Below, one piece after another: positions 1-8,821 of a DNA stretch of 64,000 nt. The notes under the pieces were generated by a model. The model worked only from the letters and a program-made list of their open reading frames with translations, searched no databases and had not been told where the DNA came from. How positions within the stretch are numbered: the first letter of the stretch is position 1; every line of letters starts with the position of its first letter. Source of the stretch: Rummeliibacillus pycnus. GTDB lineage: Bacteria > Bacillota > Bacilli > Bacillales_A > Planococcaceae. Where the stretch lies: the NCBI RefSeq assembly GCF_002884495.1, contig NZ_KZ614145.1, positions 2,308,423 to 2,372,422 on the forward strand, written 5' to 3'. The position numbers were made by a program, and so were the translations under genes.

Positions 1-6
1 CACCAG

Positions 7-192
7 TTTGATTTTGAAAGGAAAAACCAATCCGCGAATCATGTGAGCATCAGAGATTTGATTTTCAGGACATAAATTAGTCGAAACGCGGATACAATTC
101 TGGAATCCGCGAGTATTTCACCTGAGAACGAGAGTATTTCTTCACAGAACGCGAGTAAATTCGATGAAATCGCGAGTAAACAGCGAATATCA
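7..192 (-). repeat. Box-array repeat, inverted copy of the element at 2622-2884
   Basis: Read on the minus strand, this stretch matches 2622-2884: the same run of boxes followed by a GTCCTG...CTGATGCTCACAT tail. GAGTA cores (complement of TACTC) start at 111, 132, 153 and 174, exactly 21 bp apart, with a related GGATA box one step earlier at 90. The tail lies at about 7-87. The two copies face each other across the wall-hydrolase, small hypothetical and LysE genes. No protein-coding potential is evident. Confidence 0.85.
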
Positions 193-222
193 TGAGATCA
201 GAAATGGTTGAATTAAAAAAAG

Positions 223-254
223 AAAAAACCATCTAATCCACATAGATTAGATGG
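223..254 (-). terminator. Rho-independent terminator of the LysM/NlpC gene
   Basis: Perfect 10-bp stem CCATCTAATC (229-238) with GATTAGATGG (245-254) and a 6-nt loop. On the minus strand it is followed by a T run (complement of 223-228). It lies about 30 bp beyond the stop of the minus-strand hydrolase gene. Confidence 0.85.
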
Positions 255-285
255 CGATAAAAATTTAATGTTTACGTTTAATTCA

Positions 286-1284
286 TTATAGATGTCTATA
301 TCCAGCAAAATGACTGCTCCAGTATGATTCATAAACTGAGCTTACTTGTACTCTTGTGCCACTAGCACTTACAAATCTGCCATTACCCATGTACAATCCT
401 ATATGAGAAATACCAGATTTATAGGTATTTTTAAAGAATACTAAATCTCCTACTTTAGGTGAGCTTGTTGCTGTTGAAATAGAGTAAAAGCCTGCAGCTG
501 TTGTACGATAAGCAGTAAGACCAGCATTTTTATATGCATAGTATACAAGTCCACTACAATCAAATCCACTTGGAGTAGATCCTCCAAATACATAAGGTAC
601 ACCTTGTTGTGCTAATGCGATTGATACAGCTTTTTGTAATTTTGTGCTAGCAGATGTTGTTACAACACTATTGCTAACTTTTTTAGTAGTTCCTTTAACT
701 TTTAGCTTTTGACCAACTCTGATGCTTGTGGATTTTAAATTATTCCAGCTCATTAACGTTTTATACGATACACCATATTTTTTAGCAATACTAGATAACG
801 TGTCACCTGATTTTACTTTATATGTAGAAGTTGCTGTAGAAGTACTTTTCTTACTAGGGCTTGATGATGAGCTTGAGCTACCTTTTACTTTAAGTTTTTG
901 ACCAGCGTTAATGCTTGTAGACTTTAAATTATTCCAACTCATTAGCGTTTTATACGATACACCATATTTTTTAGCAATACTAGATAGAGAATCACCTTTT
1001 TTTACTGTGTATGTAGAAGATGAAGCACTTGTCTTACTAGAGCTAGTTGATGAGCTACCTTTTACTTTAAGTTTTTGACCAGCCTTAATATTTGTAGATT
1101 TTAAATTATTCCAACTCATTAGCGTTTTATAGGAAATATGATATTTTGTAGCAATACCAGATAATGTATCGCCTTTTTTAACTGTATATGTAGAAGACGC
1201 TGCTAATGCAGTTGTTTGTTCACTAATTGTTGAAAACAGCATAATCGAGCTTAATGCCATTGCTGAGATGATTGTTTTTTTCAA
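286..1284 (-). CDS. Secreted LysM x3 - NlpC/P60 peptidoglycan endopeptidase (LytE/LytF/CwlS type)
   Basis: Predicted cell-wall hydrolase of 332 residues. Residues 1-29 form a signal peptide (KK charge, hydrophobic core, ALAAS cleavage region). Three LysM peptidoglycan-binding modules lie at about 32-75, 91-134 and 155-198, each with YxVKxGDxLSxIA and NNLKS, separated by Ser/Thr-rich linkers. The NlpC/P60 catalytic domain runs from about 215 to 332, with Cys243 in [11 protein letters not shown] and His294 in SHIGLYMG. The family cleaves the D-Glu-DAP peptide bond in the septum or sidewall. The third catalytic position is not obvious: the segment after MGNGRF reads VSASG where many relatives have His or Asn. 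It is a single gene with its own terminator. The three LysM modules are nearly identical to each other, which points to recent internal duplication. Confidence 0.93.
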   Translation of the reverse strand: MKKTIISAMALSSIMLFSTISEQTTALAASSTYTVKKGDTLSGIATKYHISYKTLMSWNNLKSTNIKAGQKLKVKGSSSTSSSKTSASSSTYTVKKGDSLSSIAKKYGVSYKTLMSWNNLKSTSINAGQKLKVKGSSSSSSSPSKKSTSTATSTYKVKSGDTLSSIAKKYGVSYKTLMSWNNLKSTSIRVGQKLKVKGTTKKVSNSVVTTSASTKLQKAVSIALAQQGVPYVFGGSTPSGFDCSGLVYYAYKNAGLTAYRTTAAGFYSISTATSSPKVGDLVFFKNTYKSGISHIGLYMGNGRFVSASGTRVQVSSVYESYWSSHFAGYRHL

Positions 1285-1465
1285 TTGATTTAACTCCCTT
1301 TATATTTTAACCTAATATAGACTATTATAAAGAGGTTATGTAACAAAATCGTAATATTAATATCAAATTAATATTACAAAATGTAAAATTAGATTACAAA
1401 TTAATAGATTTCTGTTTTTTTATTTCATTTTCATCCAATTAATGTTATTTCAAAATGGATAGGAC

Positions 1466-1496
1466 TAAAAATTTGGTTATAAATACCAATTTTTTA
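1466..1496. terminator. Hairpin between the small hypothetical gene and the LysM hydrolase
   Basis: AAATTGGT pairs with ACCAAATTT around a short AT loop, with T runs on both strands. It lies about 50 bp beyond the stop of the minus-strand gene at 1546-1806 and probably ends that transcript. Confidence 0.5.
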
Positions 1497-1545
1497 GATG
1501 ACAAATATCCCCTTCTATCCTTTCTACATATTCTCAGCAAGAAAT

Positions 1546-1806
1546 TTAGGAATAAAAGTTATTTTGATCAAAACTATCTTCCTTTGCCTTTTTACTTTTG
1601 TCCACTCTATGGTATTCAGAGATTTGAATAATTCGAACCTTATTCGTATTCAATTCATGGTATATTCCTCTGCTGTCTGTAAAAGAAATATATTGATCAC
1701 GTTCACTCTGAACAAGCTTTTCTGCTGCTTCTTGTGATTCAATAAAGATAAAGCGTCTTACATAATGCTCTTGATCAAAAAAATAAGTAACCTTGAATTC
1801 TTTCAT
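1546..1806 (-). CDS. Small charged protein of unknown function (86 aa)
   Basis: I do not recognise the family. The protein is soluble, opens with a probable beta-hairpin (MKEFKVTYFF, then VRRFIFIES) and an acidic helix, and ends in a lysine- and acid-rich tail. The start is supported by AGGTG about 10 nt upstream of the ATG. No signal peptide or membrane segment is visible. It stands alone between the wall hydrolase and the LysE gene, with a hairpin after its stop. The overlapping plus-strand frame has no ribosome site and is taken as a shadow. Confidence 0.6.
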   Translation of the reverse strand: MKEFKVTYFFDQEHYVRRFIFIESQEAAEKLVQSERDQYISFTDSRGIYHELNTNKVRIIQISEYHRVDKSKKAKEDSFDQNNFYS

Positions 1807-1991
1807 TATTCATACACCTCGAATATTCTTTAGTTATTAATATGTACCTTTTATAGGATATCCAACTACATATAAATGAAACATTATGAATGAAAATTTT
1901 TTTGAATGATGCTTAATTTCCCCTTCACTGTCCTATTGGTTGTCTCATCGGAATATGATATTACAACTTAATAAAACGGAGGAAAATAATT

Positions 1992-2618
1992 ATGCATTCC
2001 TATATTCCCTATTTCTTTTTAGGGGTTTCTCTTGCTGCTCCTATTGGTCCAGTAAAAGCGACTTTGCTTAATTTAGGCATTAAAAATGGCTTTTTTCATG
2101 CCTGGTTTTTTAGTTTGGGGGCAATTGCAACGGATTTGTTGTACATGTTGTTGGTTTATATCGGTATTGGACGTTTTATAGAGTATCCCATTATTAAGTC
2201 AATTCTATGGTCATTCGGCTGTTTTGTTCTATTATATACTGGGATTGAAAATTTACTGACAATGCATAAAGTTAAACTTGATTCTAATTTTAAAAAAGCG
2301 ACACGTCTAAGACATTCTTTCCTATCAGGATTCCTTATCGCTTTATTAAATCCCTTAACCATTCTGTTTTGGTTAGGAATCTATGGATCTGTCCTTGTTG
2401 GTGGGTCAGGTAGACTAAGTGAATTGAAAATTATCCTATATAGTTTAGTCATATTATTAGGCATTATTCTAGTGGATTTTACAATGGCAACCATCTCAAG
2501 TGGTTCGAGAAAAATTTTATCCACAAAGTTTTTAAATATTGTTTCGATTATTTCCTCTATTTCAATGATTGGATTTGGGATTCATTTTGGGATTTTAGCT
2601 TACCATTCACTTTTTTAG
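1992..2618 (+). CDS. LysE/RhtB-family amino-acid exporter
   Basis: A 208-residue membrane protein with about six hydrophobic segments. It begins with the family's usual N-terminus: a first helix followed by a Pro-Ile-Gly-Pro turn (SLAAPIGPVKATLLNLGIKNG), then an Asp-containing second helix (LGAIATDLLYMLLVYIGIG). A second Asn-Pro turn (ALLNPLTILFWLGIYG) starts the C-terminal half. LysE/RhtB proteins export amino acids or related compounds by proton antiport, but substrates cannot be read from sequence. The start follows GGAGG at 1979-1983. No terminator is seen; the stop runs straight into a repeat element. Confidence 0.88.
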   Translation: MHSYIPYFFLGVSLAAPIGPVKATLLNLGIKNGFFHAWFFSLGAIATDLLYMLLVYIGIGRFIEYPIIKSILWSFGCFVLLYTGIENLLTMHKVKLDSNFKKATRLRHSFLSGFLIALLNPLTILFWLGIYGSVLVGGSGRLSELKIILYSLVILLGIILVDFTMATISSGSRKILSTKFLNIVSIISSISMIGFGIHFGILAYHSLF

Positions 2619-2621
2619 TTC

Positions 2622-2884
2622 GACTATTTTACGTCCTGGAAATCAAACCGCTGATGCTCACATAATCCGCGGACTGATTTTTCTTTCAAAGTCAAACTAC
2701 TGCCGCGAAAGATGTGCTGACCTCCTGCTTTTCGCTGTTTACTTGCGATTTCATCGAATTTACTCGCGTTCTGTGAAGAAATACTCTCGTTCTCAGGTGA
2801 AATACTCGTGGATTTCTGAATTGTATCCGCGTTTCGACTATTTTACGTCCTGGAAATCAAACCGCTGATGCTCACATAATCGAC
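2622..2884 (+). repeat. Box-array repeat element with duplicated 50-bp tail
   Basis: The segments starting at 2622 and 2834 are direct copies of about 50 bp (TTCGACTATTTTACGTCCTG followed by GAAATCAAACCGCTGATGCT). Between them lie boxes starting at 2738, 2759, 2780, 2801 and 2822: TTTACTTGCG, TTTACTCGCG, AATACTCTCG, AATACTCGTG and TGTATCCGCG. Each step is exactly 21 bp. The whole is matched in reverse orientation at 7-192. No gene is seen from 2619 to 3018. Confidence 0.88.
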
Positions 2885-3018
2885 TCATAACATTAAATGT
2901 TCGAATTTAGTATTGCATTATGAAATTGACTCAATAGTTGGTCATTATAACTCCTCCATAGAATAAAAACAGTCCTTTTGGAAATCATACCTATATAAAA
3001 AAATATAGAGGTGTTTTT

Positions 3019-4245
3019 ATGGAGAGTTCTGATAGAAATGAGGAAAAAGTCAGTATATGGTGTATCACTAGCTTAGCCTCTATTCCTCTTGTTATGACCC
3101 TAGGCAATTCAATGCTTATTCCTGTTCTCCCCATTTTAGAGAAAAAGGTGGGCATCTCTTCATTTCAATCGAGTATGATTATTACAAGTTTCTCAGTTGC
3201 GTCCATCCTTCTCATTCCAGTTGCTGGCTATTTATCCGATCGCTTTGGTCGTAAAATCGTGATCGTCCCCAGTTTACTGTTAACAATTATCGGTGGATTA
3301 ATAGCCGCTTTTGCTTCCTGGAAAATGCAAAATCCCTATAGCCTGATAATTGTAGGAAGAATTTTACAAGGGATTGGAGCTGCAGGAGCTATGCCAATTG
3401 TAATCCCACTCGTGGGTGATTTATATAATGGTGATGATGAAAAAACGAGCGCAACTCTTGGAATCATTGAAACATCAAATACCTTTGGAAAAGTGTTAAG
3501 CCCTATTCTCGGTTCAGCTTTGGCAGCCTTTTTGTGGTTTCTACCATTTTTCTCTATATCCGTACTTAGCTTAATCGCAGTTATATTAATTATCTTCTTT
3601 GTGAAAACTCCAAAAGACAAAAATCCCCCCGTAGCTTTTGCAGAATTTTGGAAAAGGGTCAAGCAAACGTTTAAGAAAGATGGCAGCTGGTTATTAGTAG
3701 TATTTCTCAATGGTATTTTTGTTATGCTTGTGCTATTCGGCATGTTATTTTTCTTATCAGAATATCTCGAAAAAACGCATCATATAAAAGGGATTAAAAA
3801 GGGATTTGTTTTAGCGATTCCTTTGTTATTACTGTGCATTGCGTCATACTTTACTGGCCGGAAAATTAAAGGAAACTTGAAAACAATTAAGAAAATCATC
3901 ATTGTCTGCTTAATTATTGTTTCCTGCAGTATTGTGTTTGTTGGCTATTCAAAGGAAAGATTAATATTATTATTGGTTGTCACTAGCATCGCAGGAATTG
4001 CATTAGGTGCACTGCTTCCAGTTCTGGACTCAATCATTACAGAAAATATTCGAAAAGAAGAACGTGGTACTGTCACCTCTTTCTATAGCTCTGCAAGATA
4101 TATCGGTGTTGCTGCTGGCCCTCCCATTATGTCACTCGTTATGAAGAATTATTTAAATACAAGCTATATTGTGGCAGCTATTTTAGGGTTCGTTCTTTTA
4201 TTTTTAGTATTTAAATATATTAAAATTGAGGCTATTGACAAGTAA
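3019..4245 (+). CDS. MFS drug/metabolite exporter (DHA1-like)
   Basis: A 408-residue protein with about 12 membrane segments. The loop between helices 2 and 3 carries MFS motif A (GYLSDRFGRKIVI, about residues 75-87). Helix 4 has the GRILQGIGAAGAMPIVIPLVGD stretch, and helix 5 contains a P-rich antiporter-type sequence (GKVLSPILGSALA). These features place it in the 12-helix proton-coupled drug antiporter group, such as Bmr or Blt relatives; the substrate is unknown. The ATG follows AGAGGTG at 3007-3013. It is monocistronic, ending in a strong bidirectional terminator shared with yqhV. Confidence 0.88.
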   Translation: MESSDRNEEKVSIWCITSLASIPLVMTLGNSMLIPVLPILEKKVGISSFQSSMIITSFSVASILLIPVAGYLSDRFGRKIVIVPSLLLTIIGGLIAAFASWKMQNPYSLIIVGRILQGIGAAGAMPIVIPLVGDLYNGDDEKTSATLGIIETSNTFGKVLSPILGSALAAFLWFLPFFSISVLSLIAVILIIFFVKTPKDKNPPVAFAEFWKRVKQTFKKDGSWLLVVFLNGIFVMLVLFGMLFFLSEYLEKTHHIKGIKKGFVLAIPLLLLCIASYFTGRKIKGNLKTIKKIIIVCLIIVSCSIVFVGYSKERLILLLVVTSIAGIALGALLPVLDSIITENIRKEERGTVTSFYSSARYIGVAAGPPIMSLVMKNYLNTSYIVAAILGFVLLFLVFKYIKIEAIDK

Positions 4246-4270
4246 ATTTAAACTTATTCTTTAACAATGA

Positions 4271-4305
4271 AAGGACCGATTCTTTTAAATACAGAATCGG
4301 TCCTT
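4271..4305. terminator. Bidirectional terminator between MFS gene and yqhV
   Basis: Perfect 13-bp stem AAGGACCGATTCT (4271-4283) with AGAATCGGTCCTT (4293-4305). It sits between convergent genes and has short T runs on either side. Confidence 0.9.
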
Positions 4306-4307
4306 CT

Positions 4308-4583
4308 TTACTTAGCATTTAGGCTAATAAGAATAAGCGTAATTCCTGCAAATAAGCAAATCATTCTTGTCACAGAAATTTTATCAGCTAGTCCAAATAA
4401 AGCAATTGCCGTCGTTACGATTAATACTGTTGGCCCTACTAGCGCAAGCATGGTATTAATATAGAATGCTTTTTCTAAACTATTAGATTTTAACATCAAA
4501 AAAGCAGCAGTTACTTCAATACTTCCAGACAATACACGCAAGATAACCATAGCAAGAAGTGATTTTTCAATAATTGTCATCAT
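4308..4583 (-). CDS. yqhV: YqhV-family membrane protein (DUF2619)
   Basis: A 91-residue integral membrane protein with three hydrophobic segments. The pattern LLAMVILRVLSGSIEVTAAFLMLK, then EKAFYINTMLALVGPTVLIVTT and GLADKISVTRM, matches what I remember of B. subtilis YqhV, whose gene sits next to the spoIIIA sporulation operon. Here the gene stands alone; no spoIIIA gene is present. The function is not established. The gene is convergent with the MFS exporter. No good Shine-Dalgarno is obvious ahead of the doubled ATG, so the second Met is an alternative start. Confidence 0.8.
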   Translation of the reverse strand: MMTIIEKSLLAMVILRVLSGSIEVTAAFLMLKSNSLEKAFYINTMLALVGPTVLIVTTAIALFGLADKISVTRMICLFAGITLILISLNAK

Positions 4584-4596
4584 CCAATCTCTATAG

Positions 4597-4960
4597 ATTA
4601 ATCTTTGTACTAAAAAATGAAGCCTCTTATTTCTATTATTATTTTTCGTATATGGACTTCTGTTTTATTGAATTACTTAAGTCAATATATGTTTGATTGG
4701 TTTTAAATATTTTTATTAGGTTTCAAATTCTTTTTTAATTCAATCAATTTTATAAACAAATTTCACTTTTTAATGCAATTTACATTTGTATGTTCCACTC
4801 AACAGACTGTTCTAGCGAGCTACATTACTTTCACTAGGCGTTTTTTAGGTGATCCTAAAGACGATGTGGGGACTTAAATTATCTGTTTCGTAGATTGAAC
4901 TAATTCTTCCATGGATAATAATTTGTTAGACCCTAATATTTAAATTTACTTTTTTTCAAA
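4597..4960. other. AT-rich intergenic stretch, no gene seen
   Basis: Between yqhV and the terminator of the HpaB-family gene. I find no reading frame with a ribosome site, no repeat box and no clear structured element; it presumably holds the yqhV promoter. Confidence 0.6.
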
Positions 4961-4965
4961 TAAAA

Positions 4966-4996
4966 AGCCATCTGATCTAGTATCGGTCAGATAGCT
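4966..4996 (-). terminator. Terminator of the minus-strand HpaB-family gene
   Basis: Imperfect 12-bp stem AGCCATCTGATC / GGTCAGATAGCT, including a G-U pair, followed on the minus strand by TTTTTATTTG. Confidence 0.75.
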
Positions 4997-5019
4997 ATCA
5001 TAATGACAGAGCCTCTATA

Positions 5020-6453
5020 CTACTTTAGTTGTTTCTTCACAAAATCAACATATGGTGTCTTATCATAATCATGATAGAGTGCCATCATAACTCTAACAGG
5101 ATCTCCAAAGAAGAAGCGTTCATAAAGTGTTTGCCGTGTTCCAAATGAGCTCATTGTAGCATCCCATGCTAAGCGGAATAGTTTGACACGATCTTCTGCA
5201 TTATTTGAGGCGGATTGTAGGTACTGATCTAAATCTTTTCGAATGGGTGATTGAAATGCGTTTTCTGTAGGAATCGACATTAAACCACTTGCTCCTAATA
5301 ACTGTACAATTTCAGTAAATCGTGGATATATTTTAGGGAAAATATTAATAGCGATTCTAAGCGTTGTAAAATCAGGTTGCATTAAACCAGACTCATTTAG
5401 TTTTGCATCGACTTCAGATTTAATAGCCAACGCCTTTAGGGTCTCTAAAGCAACAATGATTTCAGTGGCCTTTTCTTGTACATGTGGATAGCCTGAGATA
5501 TTGATGGAATCGATAATAGATTGAACGATTCCTAGCATAAATTCTGTTTTCACGATTTGTCTTGAGAGAACTTGGTGTAAGGCAAATGGTTGAAATGAAC
5601 CTTGACTAAGATAAGTTTGTGCAACATCTATATTGTCATAAAAGAAGACACGCTTCCAAGGTACTAAGACATTATCAAAAACAACAATCGTATCCATTTC
5701 TTCAAAGCGGGAACTTAATGGATAATTAAATTTAGAATCTCCACCTACAAAGGATTCTCTACATATAAATTTTAGTCCTTTTGAGTTACTAGGAATGGAG
5801 AATGCAAATCCACTCTCATCATCATACGGTCTACCAGCTGAAACAAATAACATTTCATCTGTAATACCACCTTGTGTCGCTAGTAAACGAGCTCCCTTTA
5901 CAATTAATCCTTCACTTGTTCGATCCATTATTCGTGCAGCAATCGGCTCTTTTGAATCCTCCCAATATTTATAACTTCGATCAACTTGTGGCTCAATAAA
6001 CGTATGGGTAAGAGATAAATCATTTTCACGTACATGTTCATAATAGGCTTTAATATGATCAGGAAAACAATTTTCCTCACCTTCCAATAAATGAGCGGAT
6101 GCCGCGAGTGTCATTAATGTAGTGTTCATGTAATCAGGACTTCTCCCCATCATTCCATTGCTCTCTCTCGCCCAATGCTGAACCATTTCTCTCTTCTTTG
6201 CCAAATCTTCTTTTGTTTTCGGCATTAAAAAGGAGAGCCCCACTCGATCTCCAGTTGTCGGTGACTTATACGTCATCAAATCCGTTAATTTTTCATCATG
6301 TTGCAAATCATAAAGACGAGCCTGGCTTTTCATGACCCCCTTAAAAGCAGGATGCTCAGAAATATTCCCCGTCACTTGTTTCCCATCTATCCATACATTT
6401 GTTTTAAGCTTATTGATACGATCAAGGTATTGTGCACCTGTAATAGCAGGCAT
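5020..6453 (-). CDS. HpaB/YoaI-like FADH2-dependent monooxygenase (4-hydroxyphenylacetate 3-hydroxylase family)
   Basis: Large component of a two-component flavin monooxygenase, 477 residues, the usual family length. It has the family's N-terminal signature (GAQYLDRINKLKTNVWIDGK, then EHPAFKGV), the central YPLSSRFEEMDTIVVFDNVLVPWKRVF block, and the C-terminal SFGTRQTLYERFFFGDPVR block. Such enzymes use FADH2 supplied by a separate reductase to hydroxylate aromatic substrates or oxidise other compounds; the substrate here is unknown. No HpaC-type reductase gene lies nearby. The gene is divergent from an SDR dehydrogenase (gap 214 bp), which may act in the same pathway. The ATG has AAGGAGG directly upstream. 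Two further paralogues lie at 45244 and 46676. Confidence 0.87.
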   Translation of the reverse strand: MPAITGAQYLDRINKLKTNVWIDGKQVTGNISEHPAFKGVMKSQARLYDLQHDEKLTDLMTYKSPTTGDRVGLSFLMPKTKEDLAKKREMVQHWARESNGMMGRSPDYMNTTLMTLAASAHLLEGEENCFPDHIKAYYEHVRENDLSLTHTFIEPQVDRSYKYWEDSKEPIAARIMDRTSEGLIVKGARLLATQGGITDEMLFVSAGRPYDDESGFAFSIPSNSKGLKFICRESFVGGDSKFNYPLSSRFEEMDTIVVFDNVLVPWKRVFFYDNIDVAQTYLSQGSFQPFALHQVLSRQIVKTEFMLGIVQSIIDSINISGYPHVQEKATEIIVALETLKALAIKSEVDAKLNESGLMQPDFTTLRIAINIFPKIYPRFTEIVQLLGASGLMSIPTENAFQSPIRKDLDQYLQSASNNAEDRVKLFRLAWDATMSSFGTRQTLYERFFFGDPVRVMMALYHDYDKTPYVDFVKKQLK

Positions 6454-6667
6454 AACTTTCCTCCTTGTTCTTCACTTTAAAAACGTCCGATTGGGTATTC
6501 CCCTAAATTTATACTATGAAAATTACTGCCAAATGGTGACAATATGGTAGGAGTATAGCAAAAAGAACATCATTGAAAAATACAATATTTCATACTTTTA
6601 ATGATTGTTATTTGTATTAAACCGGTTACACTAATGATACTTTGAATGCTGTAGGGAGGTCGCTAAC

Positions 6668-7429
6668 ATGAGATTTAAAAACAAAGTCGTATTAATTACA
6701 GGTGCAGCTGGGAAAATTGGAACTGCGATTGCTCATTTATTAGCTGCAGAAGGCGCTCTTCTTGCTTTAGTTGATGTTAAATTGGATGCTGTTAAAAAGT
6801 TTTCGACTGAATTGAAGATTGACGATGAGCGTTTCATTATTTTAAAAGCGGATGTAACAAAAGAATCTGATGTTAAGGCTTATGTCGTCGCAACTATAGA
6901 AAAATTTGGCCGCATCGACTGCTTCTTTAACAATGCCGATATTGATGGGAAAAAGGCCTCCCTAACTGATTATCCTGTTGAAATGTTTGAAGCTGTGATG
7001 AACGTCAATGTGAAAGGCACATTCTTAGGCTTAAAGTACGTAATGATAGAAATGAAAAAAGCTGGCAAAGGTTCTATTGTAAACACTGTTTCTATCGAAG
7101 GTCTTTTAGGTGGTCATTGCATGGTTGCTTATAATACTTCAAAACACGCTGTAATTGGTTTAACAAAAGTGGCAGCTAATGAAGCTGCCGAGTTCGGCAT
7201 TCGCGTAAATGTCCTAGCTCAAGGAAAAGTTTTACCGAATGGAAATAACGCAGAAGAACCTAGTAAACAAAAGGACGATGAAAACGAAGCATCTGAAATT
7301 AGAATTCCTCTTAGACGCACTGCTACTCCAAATGAAATCGCAAAAGTGGCCTTATTTTTACTTTCAGATGATGCTAGTTATGTAACAAACTCGATCTATA
7401 CAGTGGATGGTGGCATCACCGTCTTCTAA
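6668..7429 (+). CDS. Short-chain dehydrogenase/reductase (classical SDR)
   Basis: A 253-residue NAD(P)-dependent oxidoreductase. The Rossmann motif T11GAAGKIG18 is followed by Asp36 after the second strand, which favours NAD over NADP. The catalytic residues Ser142, Tyr155 and Lys159 are present (YxxxK in YNTSK). Two conserved spots deviate: the NNAG motif reads NNAD at 88-91, and the usual PG after the sixth strand reads QG. The C-terminus (YVTNSIYTVDGGITVF) is typical. The substrate is unknown. The gene is divergent from the HpaB-family gene. The start follows AGGGAGG at 6653-6659. Confidence 0.9.
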   Translation: MRFKNKVVLITGAAGKIGTAIAHLLAAEGALLALVDVKLDAVKKFSTELKIDDERFIILKADVTKESDVKAYVVATIEKFGRIDCFFNNADIDGKKASLTDYPVEMFEAVMNVNVKGTFLGLKYVMIEMKKAGKGSIVNTVSIEGLLGGHCMVAYNTSKHAVIGLTKVAANEAAEFGIRVNVLAQGKVLPNGNNAEEPSKQKDDENEASEIRIPLRRTATPNEIAKVALFLLSDDASYVTNSIYTVDGGITVF

Positions 7430-7450
7430 GAAATTTTTCGAAACAAATGA

Positions 7451-7484
7451 TAAAAAATGCCACTTTAATAGCGGCATTTTTTTA
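7451..7484. terminator. Bidirectional terminator between SDR and SASP-like genes
   Basis: AAAAAATGCC pairs with GGCATTTTTTT across a loop that can extend the stem. It serves convergent genes from both sides. Confidence 0.8.
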
Positions 7485-7489
7485 TCACT

Positions 7490-7786
7490 TTATCTATATT
7501 CATTTTTATTCTGTTCAACTAATTGTTTATCAAGCATCTCAAATATCTCGTTATAACTAGGACCGGATTCGGCGTTTAGTCTTTTGACTTCATTAATATC
7601 CGTTCCAGTCCAAGTGTACTTTTTTGGCTCATCTAGATCTGGCATATCGTTCGAAGAAAATGTGTTTCCTGCATCATTATCTGCAATAATTTCTTTGATT
7701 TCATTATATGTTGGGCCAGATTGTGCATTTTGTCTTTTTACTTCTTCAATGTCCGTTCCGACAGATGTAAACTTCTTAGCACTCAT
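7490..7786 (-). CDS. Gamma-SASP-like protein with two internal repeats
   Basis: A 98-residue acidic, Asn/Glu-rich protein built from two copies of one unit: GTDIEEVKRQNAQSGPTYNE at about 7-28 and a second copy, GTDINEVKRLNAESGPSYNE, at about 59-78. The TDxxEVKxxNAxS core resembles the repeats of gamma-type small acid-soluble spore proteins such as SspE, which store amino acids in the spore. The usual TEFASE site for the germination protease GPR is not visible, so this is a divergent relative or a separate spore-protein family. The ATG has a strong AGGAGGTGAG ribosome site. It follows the 8076 gene by 32 bp, so the two are probably co-transcribed. Confidence 0.6.
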   Translation of the reverse strand: MSAKKFTSVGTDIEEVKRQNAQSGPTYNEIKEIIADNDAGNTFSSNDMPDLDEPKKYTWTGTDINEVKRLNAESGPSYNEIFEMLDKQLVEQNKNEYR

Positions 7787-7818
7787 TTACTCACCTCCTA
7801 AAACTGAAATGGTCATGG

Positions 7819-8076
7819 CTATTCTGCACTCATTTGATCTTCTGCATCATGATTCGTAGAATGAGGCACTTCACTTTGCCCCTGCGCTTCATGGATACTA
7901 AGTCCACCAGAAGAGAATATTGGTGGTTTATTATAGTTCACCGGATGGCTATAAGCGGAGGTTGCCGTTCCTCCAAAATCTGCAACAACTGATTTGATTG
8001 CATTATTCGTTACACTTGGATAGGTGCCTTTCCCTATAACCTTTTCAACGCCTGTATCAGACTGATCTTTTTTCAT
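7819..8076 (-). CDS. Small hydrophilic protein of unknown function, upstream of SASP-like gene
   Basis: The start at 8076 (MKKDQSDTGVEK) is chosen because GGAGGTGA lies 5 nt upstream; a longer frame exists but lacks a ribosome site. The 85-residue protein is low in hydrophobic residues and rich in Gly, Ser, His and Asn, with no membrane segment. I do not recognise the family. Its composition and operon position with a SASP-like gene suggest a minor spore protein, but that is inference. Confidence 0.6.
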   Translation of the reverse strand: MKKDQSDTGVEKVIGKGTYPSVTNNAIKSVVADFGGTATSAYSHPVNYNKPPIFSSGGLSIHEAQGQSEVPHSTNHDAEDQMSAE

Positions 8077-8422
8077 CAAATCACCTCCATTGTATATACT
8101 TTTATACTCCCACAAAAGAAAATTTTTATGAGAATGTTTATAGAAATCGTTTTAATTTTTAAGAGAAACTTCAAATGATTGAGGATTTTTTAAGGACATT
8201 AATTATTGATATCCCGGATGGGGATTAACAAAAAAACCGTTGATTTTCGGAGGACACTGAAAAAGTTGGATTTTTAGTTACTACACTTTTTAGTGCCTTG
8301 ATTTTCGTGGAGAGATTTTTTCATTTGCTATGTGTTATGGACTAATTCTAATAACTAGTTATAATTTCTTACCTTTTTGGAAAGGATGTATTTAGCTTTT
8401 TAAGAAGGAGGTGGAAAAATTG
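8077..8422. repeat. Intergenic region with a degenerate mini-element at 8251-8298
   Basis: GGAGGACACTGAAAAAGT (8251-8268) faces ACTTTTTAGTGCC (about 8285-8297), forming an imperfect inverted repeat around an 18-bp centre. Similar arms flank the larger element at 29361-29660, so this may be a decayed short relative. The rest should hold the promoters of the two divergent genes. Confidence 0.5.
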
Positions 8423-8794
8423 ATGAAGAAATTATTCAGTATTGTACTTGTATGTGCAATATCATTTCTAGCAGGATCGTATTATGCTATGAACAATCCT
8501 TCCACTCCCCTAAATAGTTGGAATAAAAATAGTGTTGAGTTATTTGCTTCTACACCTGCAACTTTAAATTCGGCTTTTGAAGATTTGAAGATTGTCTTCA
8601 CTACATCAATGGATTATATTGATAGCAAAATAGACAACTTACTAACGCCGAAAAATGATGTTTCCAATAAAATAGAAAAAAATCAGCTTAAACAGGATAG
8701 CCGTTTACAAAAACCAACCGATGATTTGCAAAATATAGATGTTGATCACGAGGAAAAAGATAAAATGCCAGCGAGAGGCGGGATGGCAATTTGA
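8423..8794 (+). CDS. Small membrane-anchored or secreted protein (123 aa), unknown
   Basis: The ATG at 8423 sits 8 nt after AGGAGGTGG (8406-8414); the in-frame GTG at 8411 lies inside that ribosome site and is not a credible start. Residues 1-24 form a signal anchor or signal peptide (MKKLFSIVLVCAISFLAGSYYA). The rest is a hydrophilic stretch with a predicted helical middle (LNSAFEDLKIVFTTSMDYIDSKI) and a charged tail. No lipobox is present and no family is recognised. A terminator follows at once. Confidence 0.6.
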   Translation: MKKLFSIVLVCAISFLAGSYYAMNNPSTPLNSWNKNSVELFASTPATLNSAFEDLKIVFTTSMDYIDSKIDNLLTPKNDVSNKIEKNQLKQDSRLQKPTDDLQNIDVDHEEKDKMPARGGMAI

Positions 8795-8821
8795 GCAACA
8801 TTCATCCTTTATCTAACATAT

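Noticed and set aside
5020-6453. Calling this gene 4-hydroxyphenylacetate hydroxylase outright
   Set aside because: Family membership is clear, but no HpaC reductase or homoprotocatechuate pathway genes are present, so the substrate is left open.
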